Positions 26,475-36,045 of a stretch of DNA of 64,000 bases are shown here, one piece after another; positions within the stretch are counted from its first letter, which is position 1, and each line of letters opens with the position of its first letter. This DNA is from Trabulsiella odontotermitis (lineage in GTDB: Bacteria > Pseudomonadota > Gammaproteobacteria > Enterobacterales > Enterobacteriaceae), in contig NZ_LIFX01000006.1 in assembly GCF_001297775.1 (NCBI RefSeq), forward strand, positions 1 through 64,000, in the 5' to 3' direction. Position numbers and translations under genes: made by a program. The notes beneath the pieces are model-generated. The model made no database searches. It had not been told where the DNA came from and saw only the letters and a list, made by a program, of their open reading frames with translations.

Positions 26475-28583
26475 TCAGGCTTCGGTGATCAGCCAGCAGT
26501 TGTGGATCTGACGATTGCGGGCAAAGTCCTGAGACTGCGTTTTTTGCGTAATATCCTGAGCTTTCAGCCCCAGCTTCGCCAGACCATCGAGATCCATGCG
26601 GAAACCGCGCTTGTTGTTTGAGAACATAATGGTGCCGCCCTTGCGTAACAGGCGTTTGAGATCGGTCATCAGCCGTAAGTGGTCGCGCTGCACGTCGAAG
26701 GTATCTTCCATACGCTTCGAGTTGGAGAACGTCGGCGGATCGATGAAGATCAGGTCGAACTGTTCGTCCGCCTCGCGCAGCCAGCCGAGCACGTCGGCCT
26801 GCAGCAGACGATGCGCGCGACCGGTTAAGCCATTCAGGCGCAGGTTGCGTTCCGCCCACTCAAGATAAGTGCGGGACATATCCACCGTCGTTGTGCTGCG
26901 TGCGCCGCCAAGCCCGGCATGAACGCTGGCGCTGCCGGTATAGGAGAAGAGGTTGAGGAAATCTTTGCCTTTACTCATCTGCCCCAACATGCGGCGGGCA
27001 ATGCGGTGATCAAGGAACAGGCCGGTATCCAGGTAGTCGGTCAGGTTGACCCACAGGCGCGCATTGAACTCGCTGACCTGCATGAAATCGCCCTTTTCAC
27101 CCATTTTCTGATACTGGTTTTTGCCTTTCTGCCGTTCGCGGGTTTTCAGCACCAGTTTGTTCGGCGCAATCCCCAGTACGGAAATGGTCGCGGCGATGAC
27201 GTCAAACAAACGCTGGCGCGCTTTGTTGGCATCCACCGTTTTCGGCGGCGCGTATTCCTGCACCACCACCCAGTCGGCGTAGCGATCCACCGCCACGTTG
27301 TATTCCGGCAGGTCTGCGTCATAGATGCGGTAACATTCGATCCCTTCCTGATGCGCCCACTTGTCGAGCTTTTTCAGGTTTTTCTTCAGGCGGTTGGCGA
27401 AATCATCACCCATGCTGCTCACTGGCGCATCGCCGGTGACTTCGGCCAGATGGTAGTTTTTCTGCACGCAGTCCAGCGGCCCGTTTTTCGCTTTGAACTG
27501 GCGATCAGCGCGCAGTTGCAGGCAGCTTAACAGCTCCGGTGAAGCGCTGAACATCGACAGGTTCCAGCCGCCAAACTGGCTTTTCAGCGTGCGGCCAAGC
27601 AGGTTGTGCAACGCAATCAGCGCGGGTTCGCTGTCCAGACGCTCGCCGTACGGCGGGTTGCTGATGACCGTGCCGTAAGGGCCTTTCGGCAGCGGATTAG
27701 AAAGCTGCGCGACGTCTTTGACCTCAAAGGTCACCAGTTCGCCAACACCGGCACGGCGGGCGTTGCTGCGCGCGCGCTCAATGACGCGACCATCGATATC
27801 CGAGCCATAGAAGCGGGAGTCATAAGCGGCAAGCCCGACCCGCGCGCGGGTCTGGGCGTCGGATTTCACCGCCTGCCACACCGCCTCGTCATGCTGTGCC
27901 CAGCCACCAAAACCCCAGTGACCGCGATGCAGCCCTGGCGCGCGATCGGTCGCCCACATCGCCGCTTCAATCAGCAGCGTCCCGGAACCACACATCGGAT
28001 CCAAAAGCGGCGTTCCCGGCTGCCAGCCAGAACGCATCACAATCGCCGCCGCCAGGTTTTCTTTAATGGGCGCAAGGCCAGTGCCGTCACGGTAGCCACG
28101 CAGATGCAGACCTTCGCCGCTCAGGTCGAGGGAAATGCTGGCGGTTTCTTTATTAAGACGGACGTTAATGCGTAAATCAGGGTTTTCACGATCGACGTTC
28201 GGGCGCGGCAGGTCCTTGCGCGTGAAGCTGTCGACAATCGCATCTTTCACACGTACAGCGCCAAACTGGCTGTTGCGAATCTCGTCATTCAGACCGTTGA
28301 AGCTCACCGCGAAGGTCGCGCCAGGGCTGAAAATCTCTGTCCAGTTCACTGCCTGCACGCCGAGGTAGAGGTCGAGGTCGCTATACACTTTGCACTCGCC
28401 CAGCGGCATCATGATACGTGACGCCAGACGGCTCCACATCAGGCTCTGGTACAGAAGCCGCGTGTCGCCCTGAAAATGGACACCACCCTGAACCACCTGG
28501 CAACTGTCAGCGCCAAGTCCTTCCAGTTCAGTTTTTAACAGCTCTTCCAGCCCACGGGCCGTACTGGCAAACAGAGATTTCAT
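26475..28583 (-). CDS. rlmL: Fused 23S rRNA m2G2445 / m7G2069 methyltransferase RlmKL
   Basis: Bifunctional enzyme for two base methylations in 23S rRNA. From ATG 28583 ([20 protein letters not shown]) it has 702 residues, the E. coli length; a start seven codons upstream (28604) is in frame. It has a THUMP domain (about 45-155), an N-terminal RlmL methyltransferase with [16 protein letters not shown] and SNPPYGERL, and a C-terminal RlmK methyltransferase with [15 protein letters not shown] and [14 protein letters not shown]. Same strand and direction as uup, 12 bases apart. Confidence 0.96.
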   Translation of the reverse strand: MKSLFASTARGLEELLKTELEGLGADSCQVVQGGVHFQGDTRLLYQSLMWSRLASRIMMPLGECKVYSDLDLYLGVQAVNWTEIFSPGATFAVSFNGLNDEIRNSQFGAVRVKDAIVDSFTRKDLPRPNVDRENPDLRINVRLNKETASISLDLSGEGLHLRGYRDGTGLAPIKENLAAAIVMRSGWQPGTPLLDPMCGSGTLLIEAAMWATDRAPGLHRGHWGFGGWAQHDEAVWQAVKSDAQTRARVGLAAYDSRFYGSDIDGRVIERARSNARRAGVGELVTFEVKDVAQLSNPLPKGPYGTVISNPPYGERLDSEPALIALHNLLGRTLKSQFGGWNLSMFSASPELLSCLQLRADRQFKAKNGPLDCVQKNYHLAEVTGDAPVSSMGDDFANRLKKNLKKLDKWAHQEGIECYRIYDADLPEYNVAVDRYADWVVVQEYAPPKTVDANKARQRLFDVIAATISVLGIAPNKLVLKTRERQKGKNQYQKMGEKGDFMQVSEFNARLWVNLTDYLDTGLFLDHRIARRMLGQMSKGKDFLNLFSYTGSASVHAGLGGARSTTTVDMSRTYLEWAERNLRLNGLTGRAHRLLQADVLGWLREADEQFDLIFIDPPTFSNSKRMEDTFDVQRDHLRLMTDLKRLLRKGGTIMFSNNKRGFRMDLDGLAKLGLKAQDITQKTQSQDFARNRQIHNCWLITEA

Positions 28584-28680
28584 ATCGTCACTTTTATCAA
28601 ACAAAATTGTTGCGCATTATAGCCAATCTGCGGCCTATGTCATAAAGTTAAAGGCTTATTTTGGCTTCAGGAAGCGTGTC

Positions 28681-29790
28681 ATGGCGACGTTATCGCGACT
28701 TTTTATTCACCCAATCAAATCTATGCGCGGCATCGGCCTGACCCATGCTTTCGCCGACATCAGCGGCATGGCCTTCGATCGCATCTTTATGGTGACCGAG
28801 CCAGACGGCACCTTTATTACCGCCCGCCAGTTTCCGCAGATGGTCAGATTCACGCCCGCGCCGCTGCATGACGGTCTGCATCTGACGGCGCCGGATGGCA
28901 GCAGCGCGCTCATTCGCTTTGCCGATTTTGCGCCTCAGGATGCGCCAACGGAAGTGTGGGGGAATCATTTTACCGCCCGCATCGCCCCGGCGGCGATTAA
29001 CCAGTGGCTGAGCGGTTTTTTCAACCGTGACGTCCAGCTACGCTGGGTCGGGCCGGAACTGACCCGCCGGGTGAAAAAGCACGATGCGGTACCGCTCTCT
29101 TTCGCCGATGGTTTTCCGTATCTGCTGGCCACCGAAGCCTCACTGCGTGATTTACAACAGCGTTGTTCAGCCAGCGTGAGCATTGAGCAATTTCGCCCGA
29201 ATCTGCTGGTCACTGGTACGGCGGCCTGGGAAGAAGATACCTGGAAAGTGATCCGCATTGGCGAAGTGGTTTTCGACGTGGCGAAACCCTGTAGCCGCTG
29301 TATTTTTACTACCGTAAGCCCTGAGCGCGGGCAAAAGCACCCGGGCGGGGAACCGTTACGCACGCTACAGACCTTCCGTACCGCGCTGGATAACGGCGAT
29401 GTCGATTTTGGTCAAAACCTGATTGCCCGTAACAGCGGCGTGGTGCGCGTGGGTGACAGCGTCGAAGTGCTGGCGACCAAACCGGCGCGTCTTTATGGCG
29501 CCGGACAGGCAGACGAGTCACTAACGCCAGAGAAACAGGCAGACGCGGTGCTTGATATCGAATGGCAGGGAGAGACGTTCACCGGTAACAACCAGCAAAT
29601 TTTGCTGGAACAGCTGGAACAACAGGGAATTCGTATTCCTTACTCTTGCCGGGCGGGGATTTGCGGAAGCTGCCGGATAACGCTGCTGGACGGGGAAGTC
29701 ACACCGCTGAAGAAAAACGCGGTCGGAAAAGATGGCACGATTCTGTGCTGTAGCTGTGTTCCCAGAACCGCACTGCGGTTGGGTAATTAA
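28681..29790 (+). CDS. ycbX: MOSC/2Fe-2S protein YcbX
   Basis: Molybdenum-cofactor-dependent protein that in E. coli helps detoxify N-hydroxylated base analogues. 369 residues, as in E. coli. It has an N-terminal beta-barrel domain and a MOSC domain (about 100-260) with the conserved Cys in [13 protein letters not shown], then a C-terminal ferredoxin [2Fe-2S] domain with [13 protein letters not shown] and the fourth Cys in LCCSCVP. It has its own promoter region, divergent from rlmL; its stop overlaps the convergent zapC stop by four bases. Confidence 0.95.
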   Translation: MATLSRLFIHPIKSMRGIGLTHAFADISGMAFDRIFMVTEPDGTFITARQFPQMVRFTPAPLHDGLHLTAPDGSSALIRFADFAPQDAPTEVWGNHFTARIAPAAINQWLSGFFNRDVQLRWVGPELTRRVKKHDAVPLSFADGFPYLLATEASLRDLQQRCSASVSIEQFRPNLLVTGTAAWEEDTWKVIRIGEVVFDVAKPCSRCIFTTVSPERGQKHPGGEPLRTLQTFRTALDNGDVDFGQNLIARNSGVVRVGDSVEVLATKPARLYGAGQADESLTPEKQADAVLDIEWQGETFTGNNQQILLEQLEQQGIRIPYSCRAGICGSCRITLLDGEVTPLKKNAVGKDGTILCCSCVPRTALRLGN

Positions 29791-30329
29791 ACGGCCTGAA
29801 CGAGAGTATAATCTGTGATTACCGGTTGCGGCTGTAACCGGTCATTCATCACTTTGATGGCATCGCCAAGCTGCATCGTGCGGCCGGCCAGCGTTAAGCC
29901 CGGCTGGGCCAGCAGGCAAAGCGCGGCATTCTCACCCGGCTCAACCACCAGCAAGGTCACCTGCTCACCACTGTCGCTCAACCAGACGCAGGCGGCATCT
30001 CCAAGGGTCGGCTGCCAGTGCGAATTATAAGCGATAAAGTGCCAGCTTTTCGGCATTTGCGGTTTCAGAAAACGAATCGCCACCAGCGCATTTAAAATCA
30101 ATTCGGCGCGGTGTTCTTTAGAAAGGTCGAACTGACGGCATTTCTCTTCAAAGGAGAAATAAAGCGCCGCGTCATCCACGCAAAAGCCCGAAGGACAAAA
30201 GGCATCCGGGGTTAACATCCGGCGGGCAAATCGCGAACGAAACAACATACCATTGGCTAAATCGAGCATCATTCGGTCATGCTCTTCATCAAAATACCAA
30301 CGCCAGTTATCATCAGGTTTAATTCGCAT
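29787..30329 (-). CDS. zapC: Cell division protein ZapC
   Basis: Cytoplasmic protein that binds FtsZ and promotes lateral bundling of its filaments. From ATG 30329 ([34 protein letters not shown]) it has 180 residues, the E. coli length; an upstream in-frame ATG exists eight codons earlier. The N-terminal half is the more conserved; the middle (about 110-125) and C-terminus have diverged from E. coli. Single gene between ycbX and pyrD. Confidence 0.94.
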   Translation of the reverse strand: MRIKPDDNWRWYFDEEHDRMMLDLANGMLFRSRFARRMLTPDAFCPSGFCVDDAALYFSFEEKCRQFDLSKEHRAELILNALVAIRFLKPQMPKSWHFIAYNSHWQPTLGDAACVWLSDSGEQVTLLVVEPGENAALCLLAQPGLTLAGRTMQLGDAIKVMNDRLQPQPVITDYTLVQAV

Positions 30330-30462
30330 ATTCTTCTCCATCCGCGTTAGCATCCCTGTTTTGCCAACTTGCTTTTCCGTTTCCGCTTCGCTTAATTTGT
30401 CTCAATGTAATGAAAGACTAAAATGTTTAAATAAGCAACAATGAAGGAATATAAAACAACCA

Positions 30463-30480
30463 GGGCTTAAAATAAAGCCC
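30463..30480 (-). terminator. Probable pyrD terminator
   Basis: On the minus strand GGGCTT - 6 bases - AAGCCC is followed by a partly T-rich stretch (TGGTTGTTTTATA). It is 35 bases after the pyrD stop. The stem is short, so confidence is moderate. Confidence 0.45.
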
Positions 30481-30514
30481 CGGAAGAAAGTATTAGCTGA
30501 AAAGGGATAAAAAA

Positions 30515-31525
30515 TCAGATGTGAGTAACGATTTCTTTAATCAGCGGCGGACCTTTAAAAATAAAGCCCGAATAAATCTGTACCAGCGTCGCTCCGGCTG
30601 CCATCTTCTCGCGTGCCGCAATCACCGAGTCAATACCACCGACGCCAATAATTGGTAAGCGGCCATTTAATTCCGCTGACAGCTGACGAATAATTTCGGT
30701 GCTCTTTAATTGCAACGGACGACCACTGAGGCCTCCGGTTTCATCGCAATGTTTCATTCCCTGGACCAGGGATCGATCCAACGTGGTGTTTGTCGCAATA
30801 ACACCATCGATATTATGGCGAACTAAACTGTCAGCCACCTGGATCAATTCTTCAGGAGAAAGATCCGGGGCGATCTTCACCGCGACGGGAACATATTTAT
30901 GATGCTTCGCCTGCAGTTCATTCTGTTTATTTTTAATACCAGAAAGAAGATCATCCAGGGCATCACCATATTGTAGCGTACGCAGGCCGGGTGTATTAGG
31001 CGAAGAGATATTAATCGCGATATATCCGGCATAGGCATAGACTTTTTCCATGCAAATCAGATAGTCATCTTTACCTTGTTCAACCGGTGTATCTTTATTT
31101 TTGCCGATATTGATCCCGAGAATTCCATCGAAATGGGCTTTTTTGACATTCTCGATCAGATTATCCACGCCGAGATTATTAAAACCCATCCGGTTGATCA
31201 GACCCTCGGCATCGACCAGACGGAAGATCCTCGGCTTGTCATTGCCTGGCTGCGGACGCGGCGTCACGGTGCCAATCTCGATCGAACCAAATCCCATAGC
31301 GCCCAGCGCATCAATGCATTCGCCATTCTTATCAAGACCGGCGGCCAGACCCAGCGGGTTCTTAAACGTCAGTCCCATACAGGTAACCGGCTTCGCAGGC
31401 ACTTTCTGGCGCACCAGCGCTTCCAGCGGCGTTCCCGTCACACGGCGTAATTGTTGGAATGTTAATTCATGAGCGCGCTCAGGATCGAGCTGAAACAGGG
31501 CTTTACGAACGAAAGGGTAGTACAT
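30515..31525 (-). CDS. pyrD: Dihydroorotate dehydrogenase (quinone)
   Basis: Class 2 membrane-associated flavoenzyme that oxidises dihydroorotate to orotate with quinone as acceptor in pyrimidine synthesis. The start at ATG 31525 ([20 protein letters not shown]) gives 336 residues, as in E. coli; an in-frame ATG nine codons upstream lies inside the leader hairpin. The N-terminal helical segment (1-30) is the quinone/membrane domain. FMN and substrate motifs include [34 protein letters not shown] with the catalytic Ser175-type residue, and IGVGGIDSV. Confidence 0.96.
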   Translation of the reverse strand: MYYPFVRKALFQLDPERAHELTFQQLRRVTGTPLEALVRQKVPAKPVTCMGLTFKNPLGLAAGLDKNGECIDALGAMGFGSIEIGTVTPRPQPGNDKPRIFRLVDAEGLINRMGFNNLGVDNLIENVKKAHFDGILGINIGKNKDTPVEQGKDDYLICMEKVYAYAGYIAINISSPNTPGLRTLQYGDALDDLLSGIKNKQNELQAKHHKYVPVAVKIAPDLSPEELIQVADSLVRHNIDGVIATNTTLDRSLVQGMKHCDETGGLSGRPLQLKSTEIIRQLSAELNGRLPIIGVGGIDSVIAAREKMAAGATLVQIYSGFIFKGPPLIKEIVTHI

Positions 31526-31540
31526 GAACTCTCCTGGATT

Positions 31541-31558
31541 CCCGGTGTGCAAACCGGG
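31541..31558 (-). promoter_or_regulatory. pyrD leader hairpin
   Basis: CCCGGT - 6-base loop - ACCGGG lies just upstream of the AGGAG ribosome-binding site (31531-31535). In E. coli this hairpin blocks translation when transcripts start at C (high CTP) and is avoided when they start at G, giving pyrimidine control. Confidence 0.75.
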
Positions 31559-31563
31559 GGCGT

Positions 31564-31637
31564 ATTATGTTCGATCCTGCGGCGAAAGGGAATTGACCTG
31601 CGGCAAAAAAGCGCGATGAAAACGCAAACGTTTTCTC
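31564..31637 (-). promoter_or_regulatory. pyrD promoter and PurR box
   Basis: On the minus strand -35 TTCCCT (31592-31587), 17-base spacer and -10 CATAAT (31569-31564) place the start in the C-rich run used by pyrD. A PurR-type box ACGCAAACGTTTTCTC (31622-31637) lies about 30 bases upstream of the -35; E. coli pyrD is purine-repressed by PurR. Confidence 0.75.
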
Positions 31638-31754
31638 GATAGTGATTTTTCGGCAAACCAGTGCCGGATAAATCATTTAGCAATCCCTCCCCTCTCTGCG
31701 ATAAATGTTATCAATGTTAGATAAAAGCGAACATTTGGTTATATAGGAGGGGTT

Positions 31755-32327
31755 ATGCGTCGAGTCATTACGCTGGCGGGAAGTCCGCGCTATCCGTCAC
31801 GCTCCAGTGCGTTACTGGAATACGCGCGGGAAAAACTCTCCCGCGCCGACATCGAAGTCTGTCACTGGCATCTGCAAAATTTTGAACCGGAAGATTTGCT
31901 CTACGCCCGCTTTGACAGCCCGGCGCTGCAAACGCTTCTCGAACAACTCGCCAGCGCGGAGGGATTGATCGTCGCCACGCCGGTCTATAAAGCCTCTTTT
32001 TCTGGCGCGCTGAAAACATTGCTGGATCTGCTGCCCGAACGGGCGCTGGAAGGCAAAGTCGTCCTGCCTGTCGCCACTGGCGGCACCATTGCTCATATGC
32101 TGGCGGTCGATTATGCGCTGAAACCGGTGCTGAACGCCCTGAAAGCGCAGGAGATCCTGCACGGCGTCTTTGCTGATGACAGCCAGGTTATCGACTATCA
32201 ACACCAGCCCCGGTTTACCCCGAATCTGCAACACCGTCTCGACAGCGCGCTGGACACGTTCTGGCTGGCGCTGCAGCGCCGCGAACCCACTTTTCAGCCG
32301 CTACAACAGGGAGTAGCCCATGCGTAA
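31755..32327 (+). CDS. ssuE: NADPH-dependent FMN reductase SsuE
   Basis: Provides reduced FMN to SsuD for release of sulfite from alkanesulfonates. 190 residues (E. coli 191). Flavodoxin-like fold: AGSPRYPSRSSALLEYARE gives the phosphate loop, and ATPVYKASFSGALKTLLDLLPERAL is the FMN-binding stretch. AGGAGG precedes the start. First gene of ssuEADCB, transcribed away from pyrD; E. coli needs Cbl and is repressed by sulfate. Its stop overlaps the ssuA start by eight bases. Confidence 0.95.
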   Translation: MRRVITLAGSPRYPSRSSALLEYAREKLSRADIEVCHWHLQNFEPEDLLYARFDSPALQTLLEQLASAEGLIVATPVYKASFSGALKTLLDLLPERALEGKVVLPVATGGTIAHMLAVDYALKPVLNALKAQEILHGVFADDSQVIDYQHQPRFTPNLQHRLDSALDTFWLALQRREPTFQPLQQGVAHA

Positions 32328-33294
32328 TGTGTTTAACTGGCTGATACCGTCTCTGGCGCTGACCGGTCTGCTCACCCTTTCCGCCTGGAGTCAGGCCGCC
32401 GAGCCCGCGCCTGATGCGCTACGCATTGGCTATCAAAAAGGCAGCGTCAGTATGGTGCTGGCGAAAAGCCATCAGTTTCTGGAAAAGCGCTATCCGGATA
32501 CCCGCATCTCATGGGTGGAATTTCCGGCAGGACCGCAGATGCTGGAGGCGCTGAATGTCGGCAGCATCGATCTGGGCAGCACCGGCGATATCCCGCCGAT
32601 CTTCGCCCAGGCGGCGGGCGCGGATCTGGTGTACGTCGGTGTTGAACCGGCAAAACCAAAAGCGGAAGTGATTCTGGTGCCGGAAAACAGCGCCATCAAA
32701 ACGGTTGCCGATCTGAAAGGTCACAAAGTGGCGTTCCAGAAAGGTTCCAGCTCGCACAACCTGCTGCTACGCGCGCTCCAGCAGGCCGGGCTTAAGTTCA
32801 CCGATATTCAGCCCGTCTACCTAACGCCCGCCGATGCCCGCGCCGCCTTCCAGCAGAATAACGTCGATGCCTGGGCTATCTGGGATCCTTACTATTCTGC
32901 CGCGTTATTACAGGGCGGCGTTCGGGTATTGAAAGACGGTAGCACCCTCAAGCAGACCGGCTCTTTCTACCTCGCGGCACGCCCGTATGCCGAAAAAAAT
33001 GGCGCGTTTGTTCAGGGCGTGCTGGAAACCTTCAGCCAGGCCGATGCCTTAACCCAAAGCCATCGTCAGCAGAGCATTACGCTACTGGCGAAAACCATGG
33101 GCTTACCTGAACCGGTGATCGCCAGCTATCTGGATCATCGCCCGCCGACGGTGATCGCCCCGGTCAGTGAAGCCGTTGCCGTGCTACAGCAGCAAACGGC
33201 CGATCTGTTTTACGCAAATCGTCTGGTGCCGAAGAAGATCGACGTCCGCACCCGCATCTGGCACCCCACGTCTCAACAAGGAGCGAAATCATGA
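32320..33294 (+). CDS. ssuA: Alkanesulfonate-binding periplasmic protein SsuA
   Basis: Captures aliphatic sulfonates in the periplasm for the SsuBC transporter. 324 residues (E. coli 319). N-terminal signal peptide (cleavage after AWSQAA, about residue 27), then [19 protein letters not shown] and [14 protein letters not shown], typical of NMT1/SsuA-type binding proteins. It ends in [20 protein letters not shown]. Overlaps ssuE by eight and ssuD by four bases, so translation is coupled. Confidence 0.94.
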   Translation: MRNVFNWLIPSLALTGLLTLSAWSQAAEPAPDALRIGYQKGSVSMVLAKSHQFLEKRYPDTRISWVEFPAGPQMLEALNVGSIDLGSTGDIPPIFAQAAGADLVYVGVEPAKPKAEVILVPENSAIKTVADLKGHKVAFQKGSSSHNLLLRALQQAGLKFTDIQPVYLTPADARAAFQQNNVDAWAIWDPYYSAALLQGGVRVLKDGSTLKQTGSFYLAARPYAEKNGAFVQGVLETFSQADALTQSHRQQSITLLAKTMGLPEPVIASYLDHRPPTVIAPVSEAVAVLQQQTADLFYANRLVPKKIDVRTRIWHPTSQQGAKS

Positions 33295-34436
33295 GCCTGA
33301 ATCTGTTCTGGTTTTTACCGACGCACGGTGATGGTCACTATCTTGGCAGCGACGAGGGCGCCCGCCCGGTGGATCACGCGTATCTGCAACAGATAGCGCA
33401 GGCCGCCGACAGGATTGGCTTTACCGGCGTGCTGATCCCGACCGGACGCTCCTGCGAAGACGCGTGGCTGGTCGCCGCCTCGATGATACCGGTGACGCAG
33501 CGACTGAAATTTCTCGTCGCACTGCGACCGAGCGTGATCTCCCCGACCGTCGCCGCACGCCAGGCGGCCACGCTGGATCGTCTGTCCAGTGGCCGTGCGC
33601 TGTTTAACCTGGTCACCGGCAGTGATCCGCAGGAGCTGGCGGGTGACGGTATCTTTCTCGATCATACCGCGCGCTATGAAGCCTCTGCCGAATTTACCCA
33701 TATCTGGCGTCGGCTGCTGGAAGGGGAAACTGTCGATTTCGAGGGTAAATACCAGCGCGTGCGCGGCGCGAAACTGCTCTTTCCGCCCGTGCAACAGCCG
33801 CGCCCGCCACTCTATTTTGGCGGCTCTTCCGATGTGGCGCAGGATCTGGCCGCTGAGCAGGTTGATCTCTACCTGACGTGGGGTGAACCGCCTGAGCAGG
33901 TAAAAGAGAAAATTGCCCAGGTGCGGGAAAAAGCAGCCCGCCACGGGCGACAGGTTCGTTTTGGCATTCGCCTGCACGTCATTGTGCGGGAGACGAATGA
34001 AGAAGCCTGGCGCGCGGCAGACCGGCTGATCTCCCACCTTGACGATGAGATCATCGCGAAAGCGCAGGCCGCCTTCGCACAGACCGATTCGGTGGGTCAG
34101 CATCGCATGGCGGCGCTGCATAATGGTCGTCGCGAAAATCTGGAAATCAGCCCTAACCTGTGGGCTGGCGTTGGTCTGGTGCGCGGTGGCGCCGGTACCG
34201 CGCTGGTGGGTGATGGTCCCACGGTCGCGGCACGCATCAACGAATATGCGGCATTAGGGATCGACAGCTTTATTTTGTCCGGCTATCCGCATCTGGAAGA
34301 GGCGTACAAGGTGGGCGAGCTGTTGTTCCCGCATCTGGATGTCGCCATCCCTGAGGTGCCGCAATCCAGGACGCTACAACAGCAGGGTGAAGCTGTCGCC
34401 AACGCCTTTATTCCCCGCAAAGTGGCGCAAAGCTGA
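33291..34436 (+). CDS. ssuD: FMNH2-dependent alkanesulfonate monooxygenase SsuD
   Basis: Cleaves C1-C14 alkanesulfonates to aldehyde and sulfite using reduced FMN from SsuE. 381 residues, as in E. coli. It has a bacterial luciferase-like TIM barrel; the active-site cysteine is in [11 protein letters not shown] (residue 55 with Met1), and the RxH pair is in [12 protein letters not shown] (about 226-228). The flexible loop region [20 protein letters not shown] carries the conserved Arg. Starts inside the ssuA stop and is followed by ssuC after 10 bases. Confidence 0.96.
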   Translation: MSLNLFWFLPTHGDGHYLGSDEGARPVDHAYLQQIAQAADRIGFTGVLIPTGRSCEDAWLVAASMIPVTQRLKFLVALRPSVISPTVAARQAATLDRLSSGRALFNLVTGSDPQELAGDGIFLDHTARYEASAEFTHIWRRLLEGETVDFEGKYQRVRGAKLLFPPVQQPRPPLYFGGSSDVAQDLAAEQVDLYLTWGEPPEQVKEKIAQVREKAARHGRQVRFGIRLHVIVRETNEEAWRAADRLISHLDDEIIAKAQAAFAQTDSVGQHRMAALHNGRRENLEISPNLWAGVGLVRGGAGTALVGDGPTVAARINEYAALGIDSFILSGYPHLEEAYKVGELLFPHLDVAIPEVPQSRTLQQQGEAVANAFIPRKVAQS

Positions 34437-34446
34437 GGAGCACATG

Positions 34447-35238
34447 ATGGCAACGACATCTCACGCCCTGCTGCGACGCGTGGCTCCCTGGCTGCTTCCC
34501 GCCGGGATCGTCATCGTCTGGCAAATCGCATCTTCTACCGGCTGGCTCTCCACCCGCATTCTGCCTTCCCCGGAAGGCGTGGTGGAGGCGTTCTGGTCGT
34601 TGTCCGCCAGCGGCGAGCTGTGGCAGCATCTAGCGATCAGTTCCTGGCGCGCGCTGATTGGTTTTTCCATTGGCGGATCGATTGGCCTGACACTGGGACT
34701 CATCAGCGGGCTGTCCCGCTGGGGAGAATGGCTGCTGGACACCTCCATCCAGATGCTGCGCAACGTCCCGCATCTGGCGCTGATCCCGCTGGTGATCCTG
34801 TGGTTTGGTATTGATGAGAGCGCCAAAATTTTCCTTGTGGCGCTGGGAACGCTGTTCCCGATTTACATCAACACCTGGCATGGGATCCGCAATATCGATC
34901 GCGGGCTGGTGGAGATGGCGCGCAGTTACGGGCTCTCCGGTTTTGCGCTGTTCCGGCATGTGATCCTGCCCGGCGCCCTGCCCTCGATTATGGTTGGCGT
35001 GCGTTTTGCTCTCGGCCTGATGTGGCTGACGCTGATTGTCGCGGAAACCATTTCAGCCAATGCCGGGATCGGCTATCTGGCAATGAACGCCCGCGAGTTT
35101 TTACAAACCGATGTGGTGGTGGTCGCCATCATCCTTTACGCCCTGCTGGGTAAGCTTGCTGACGTCAGCGCGCAAGGGCTGGAGCGCCTCTGGCTGCGCT
35201 GGAATCCGGCCTATTCGTCGAAGGAGGCAAACGCATGA
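34447..35238 (+). CDS. ssuC: Alkanesulfonate ABC transporter permease SsuC
   Basis: Inner-membrane permease of the SsuABC importer. From ATG 34447 ([18 protein letters not shown]) it has 263 residues, equal to E. coli; a neighbouring ATG (34444) is one codon earlier and sits only 3 bases from GAGGAG, so 34447 is preferred. About six membrane segments; the permease EAA-type loop is [29 protein letters not shown]. Overlaps ssuB by four bases. Confidence 0.94.
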   Translation: MATTSHALLRRVAPWLLPAGIVIVWQIASSTGWLSTRILPSPEGVVEAFWSLSASGELWQHLAISSWRALIGFSIGGSIGLTLGLISGLSRWGEWLLDTSIQMLRNVPHLALIPLVILWFGIDESAKIFLVALGTLFPIYINTWHGIRNIDRGLVEMARSYGLSGFALFRHVILPGALPSIMVGVRFALGLMWLTLIVAETISANAGIGYLAMNAREFLQTDVVVVAIILYALLGKLADVSAQGLERLWLRWNPAYSSKEANA

Positions 35239-36002
35239 ACACCGCTCGCTTAAATCAGGGGACGCCGCTGTTGCTGAACGGCGTGACCAAACGCTACGGC
35301 GGAAATACGATTCTTAATGCCCTCGATCTGCATATTCCCGCTGGGCAGTTTGTTGCTGTCGTCGGGCGCAGTGGCGGCGGCAAAAGTACGCTGTTGCGTC
35401 TGCTCGCTGGTCTGGAAGCCCCCAACGGCGGTGAGCTGCTGGCAGGAAATACGCCGCTTGCCGACATTCAGGACGACACCCGGCTGATGTTCCAGGACGC
35501 CCGCCTGCTGCCGTGGAAAACCGTTATCGACAACGTGGGGCTGGGGCTGAAAGGCCACTGGCGGGACGCGGCGCGGCAGGCGCTGGCTTCGGTCGGGCTG
35601 GCGAGTCGTGCTGATGAGTGGCCCGCCGCGCTGTCCGGCGGGCAAAAGCAGCGCGTGGCGCTGGCCCGCGCGCTGATCCATCGCCCCGGTCTGTTGTTGC
35701 TGGATGAACCACTCGGTGCGTTGGATGCGCTAACTCGCATCGAGATGCAGGACTTGATTGAATCGCTGTGGCAGGAACAGGGTTTTACCGTGCTGCTGGT
35801 GACGCACGACGTCAGCGAGGCGGTCGCGATGGCCGATCGCGTGTTGCTTATTGAAGAGGGAAAGATCGGTCTGGATCTGACCGTCGATATTCCACGGCCG
35901 CGGCGTGTCGGTGTAGCCAGACTGGCAGAGCTGGAAGCGGAAGTGCTGGATCGGGTAATGAAGCGCGGTTCAGATGCATTGCCTGCCAGAAAACATGGAT
36001 AA
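35235..36002 (+). CDS. ssuB: Alkanesulfonate ABC transporter ATPase SsuB
   Basis: ATP-binding subunit of the sulfonate importer. 255 residues, as in E. coli. Walker [10 protein letters not shown] (about 44-52), signature [15 protein letters not shown], Walker [12 protein letters not shown] and switch His in VTHDVSEAV. Last gene of ssuEADCB; followed by a REP-like terminator shared with the convergent pepN. Confidence 0.95.
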   Translation: MNTARLNQGTPLLLNGVTKRYGGNTILNALDLHIPAGQFVAVVGRSGGGKSTLLRLLAGLEAPNGGELLAGNTPLADIQDDTRLMFQDARLLPWKTVIDNVGLGLKGHWRDAARQALASVGLASRADEWPAALSGGQKQRVALARALIHRPGLLLLDEPLGALDALTRIEMQDLIESLWQEQGFTVLLVTHDVSEAVAMADRVLLIEEGKIGLDLTVDIPRPRRVGVARLAELEAEVLDRVMKRGSDALPARKHG

Positions 36003-36005
36003 AAC

Positions 36006-36040
36006 AAAGCCCGGTGGCGCGACTACGCTTACCGGGCTTT
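36006..36040. terminator. REP-like palindromic terminator between ssuB and pepN
   Basis: AAAGCCCGGT - 15 bases - ACCGGGCTTT followed by TT on the plus strand and A/T on the other. The inner sequence (GGCGCGACTACGCTT) gives the whole the look of a REP (repetitive extragenic palindromic) unit. It separates two convergent genes. Confidence 0.8.
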
Positions 36041-36045
36041 TTATA

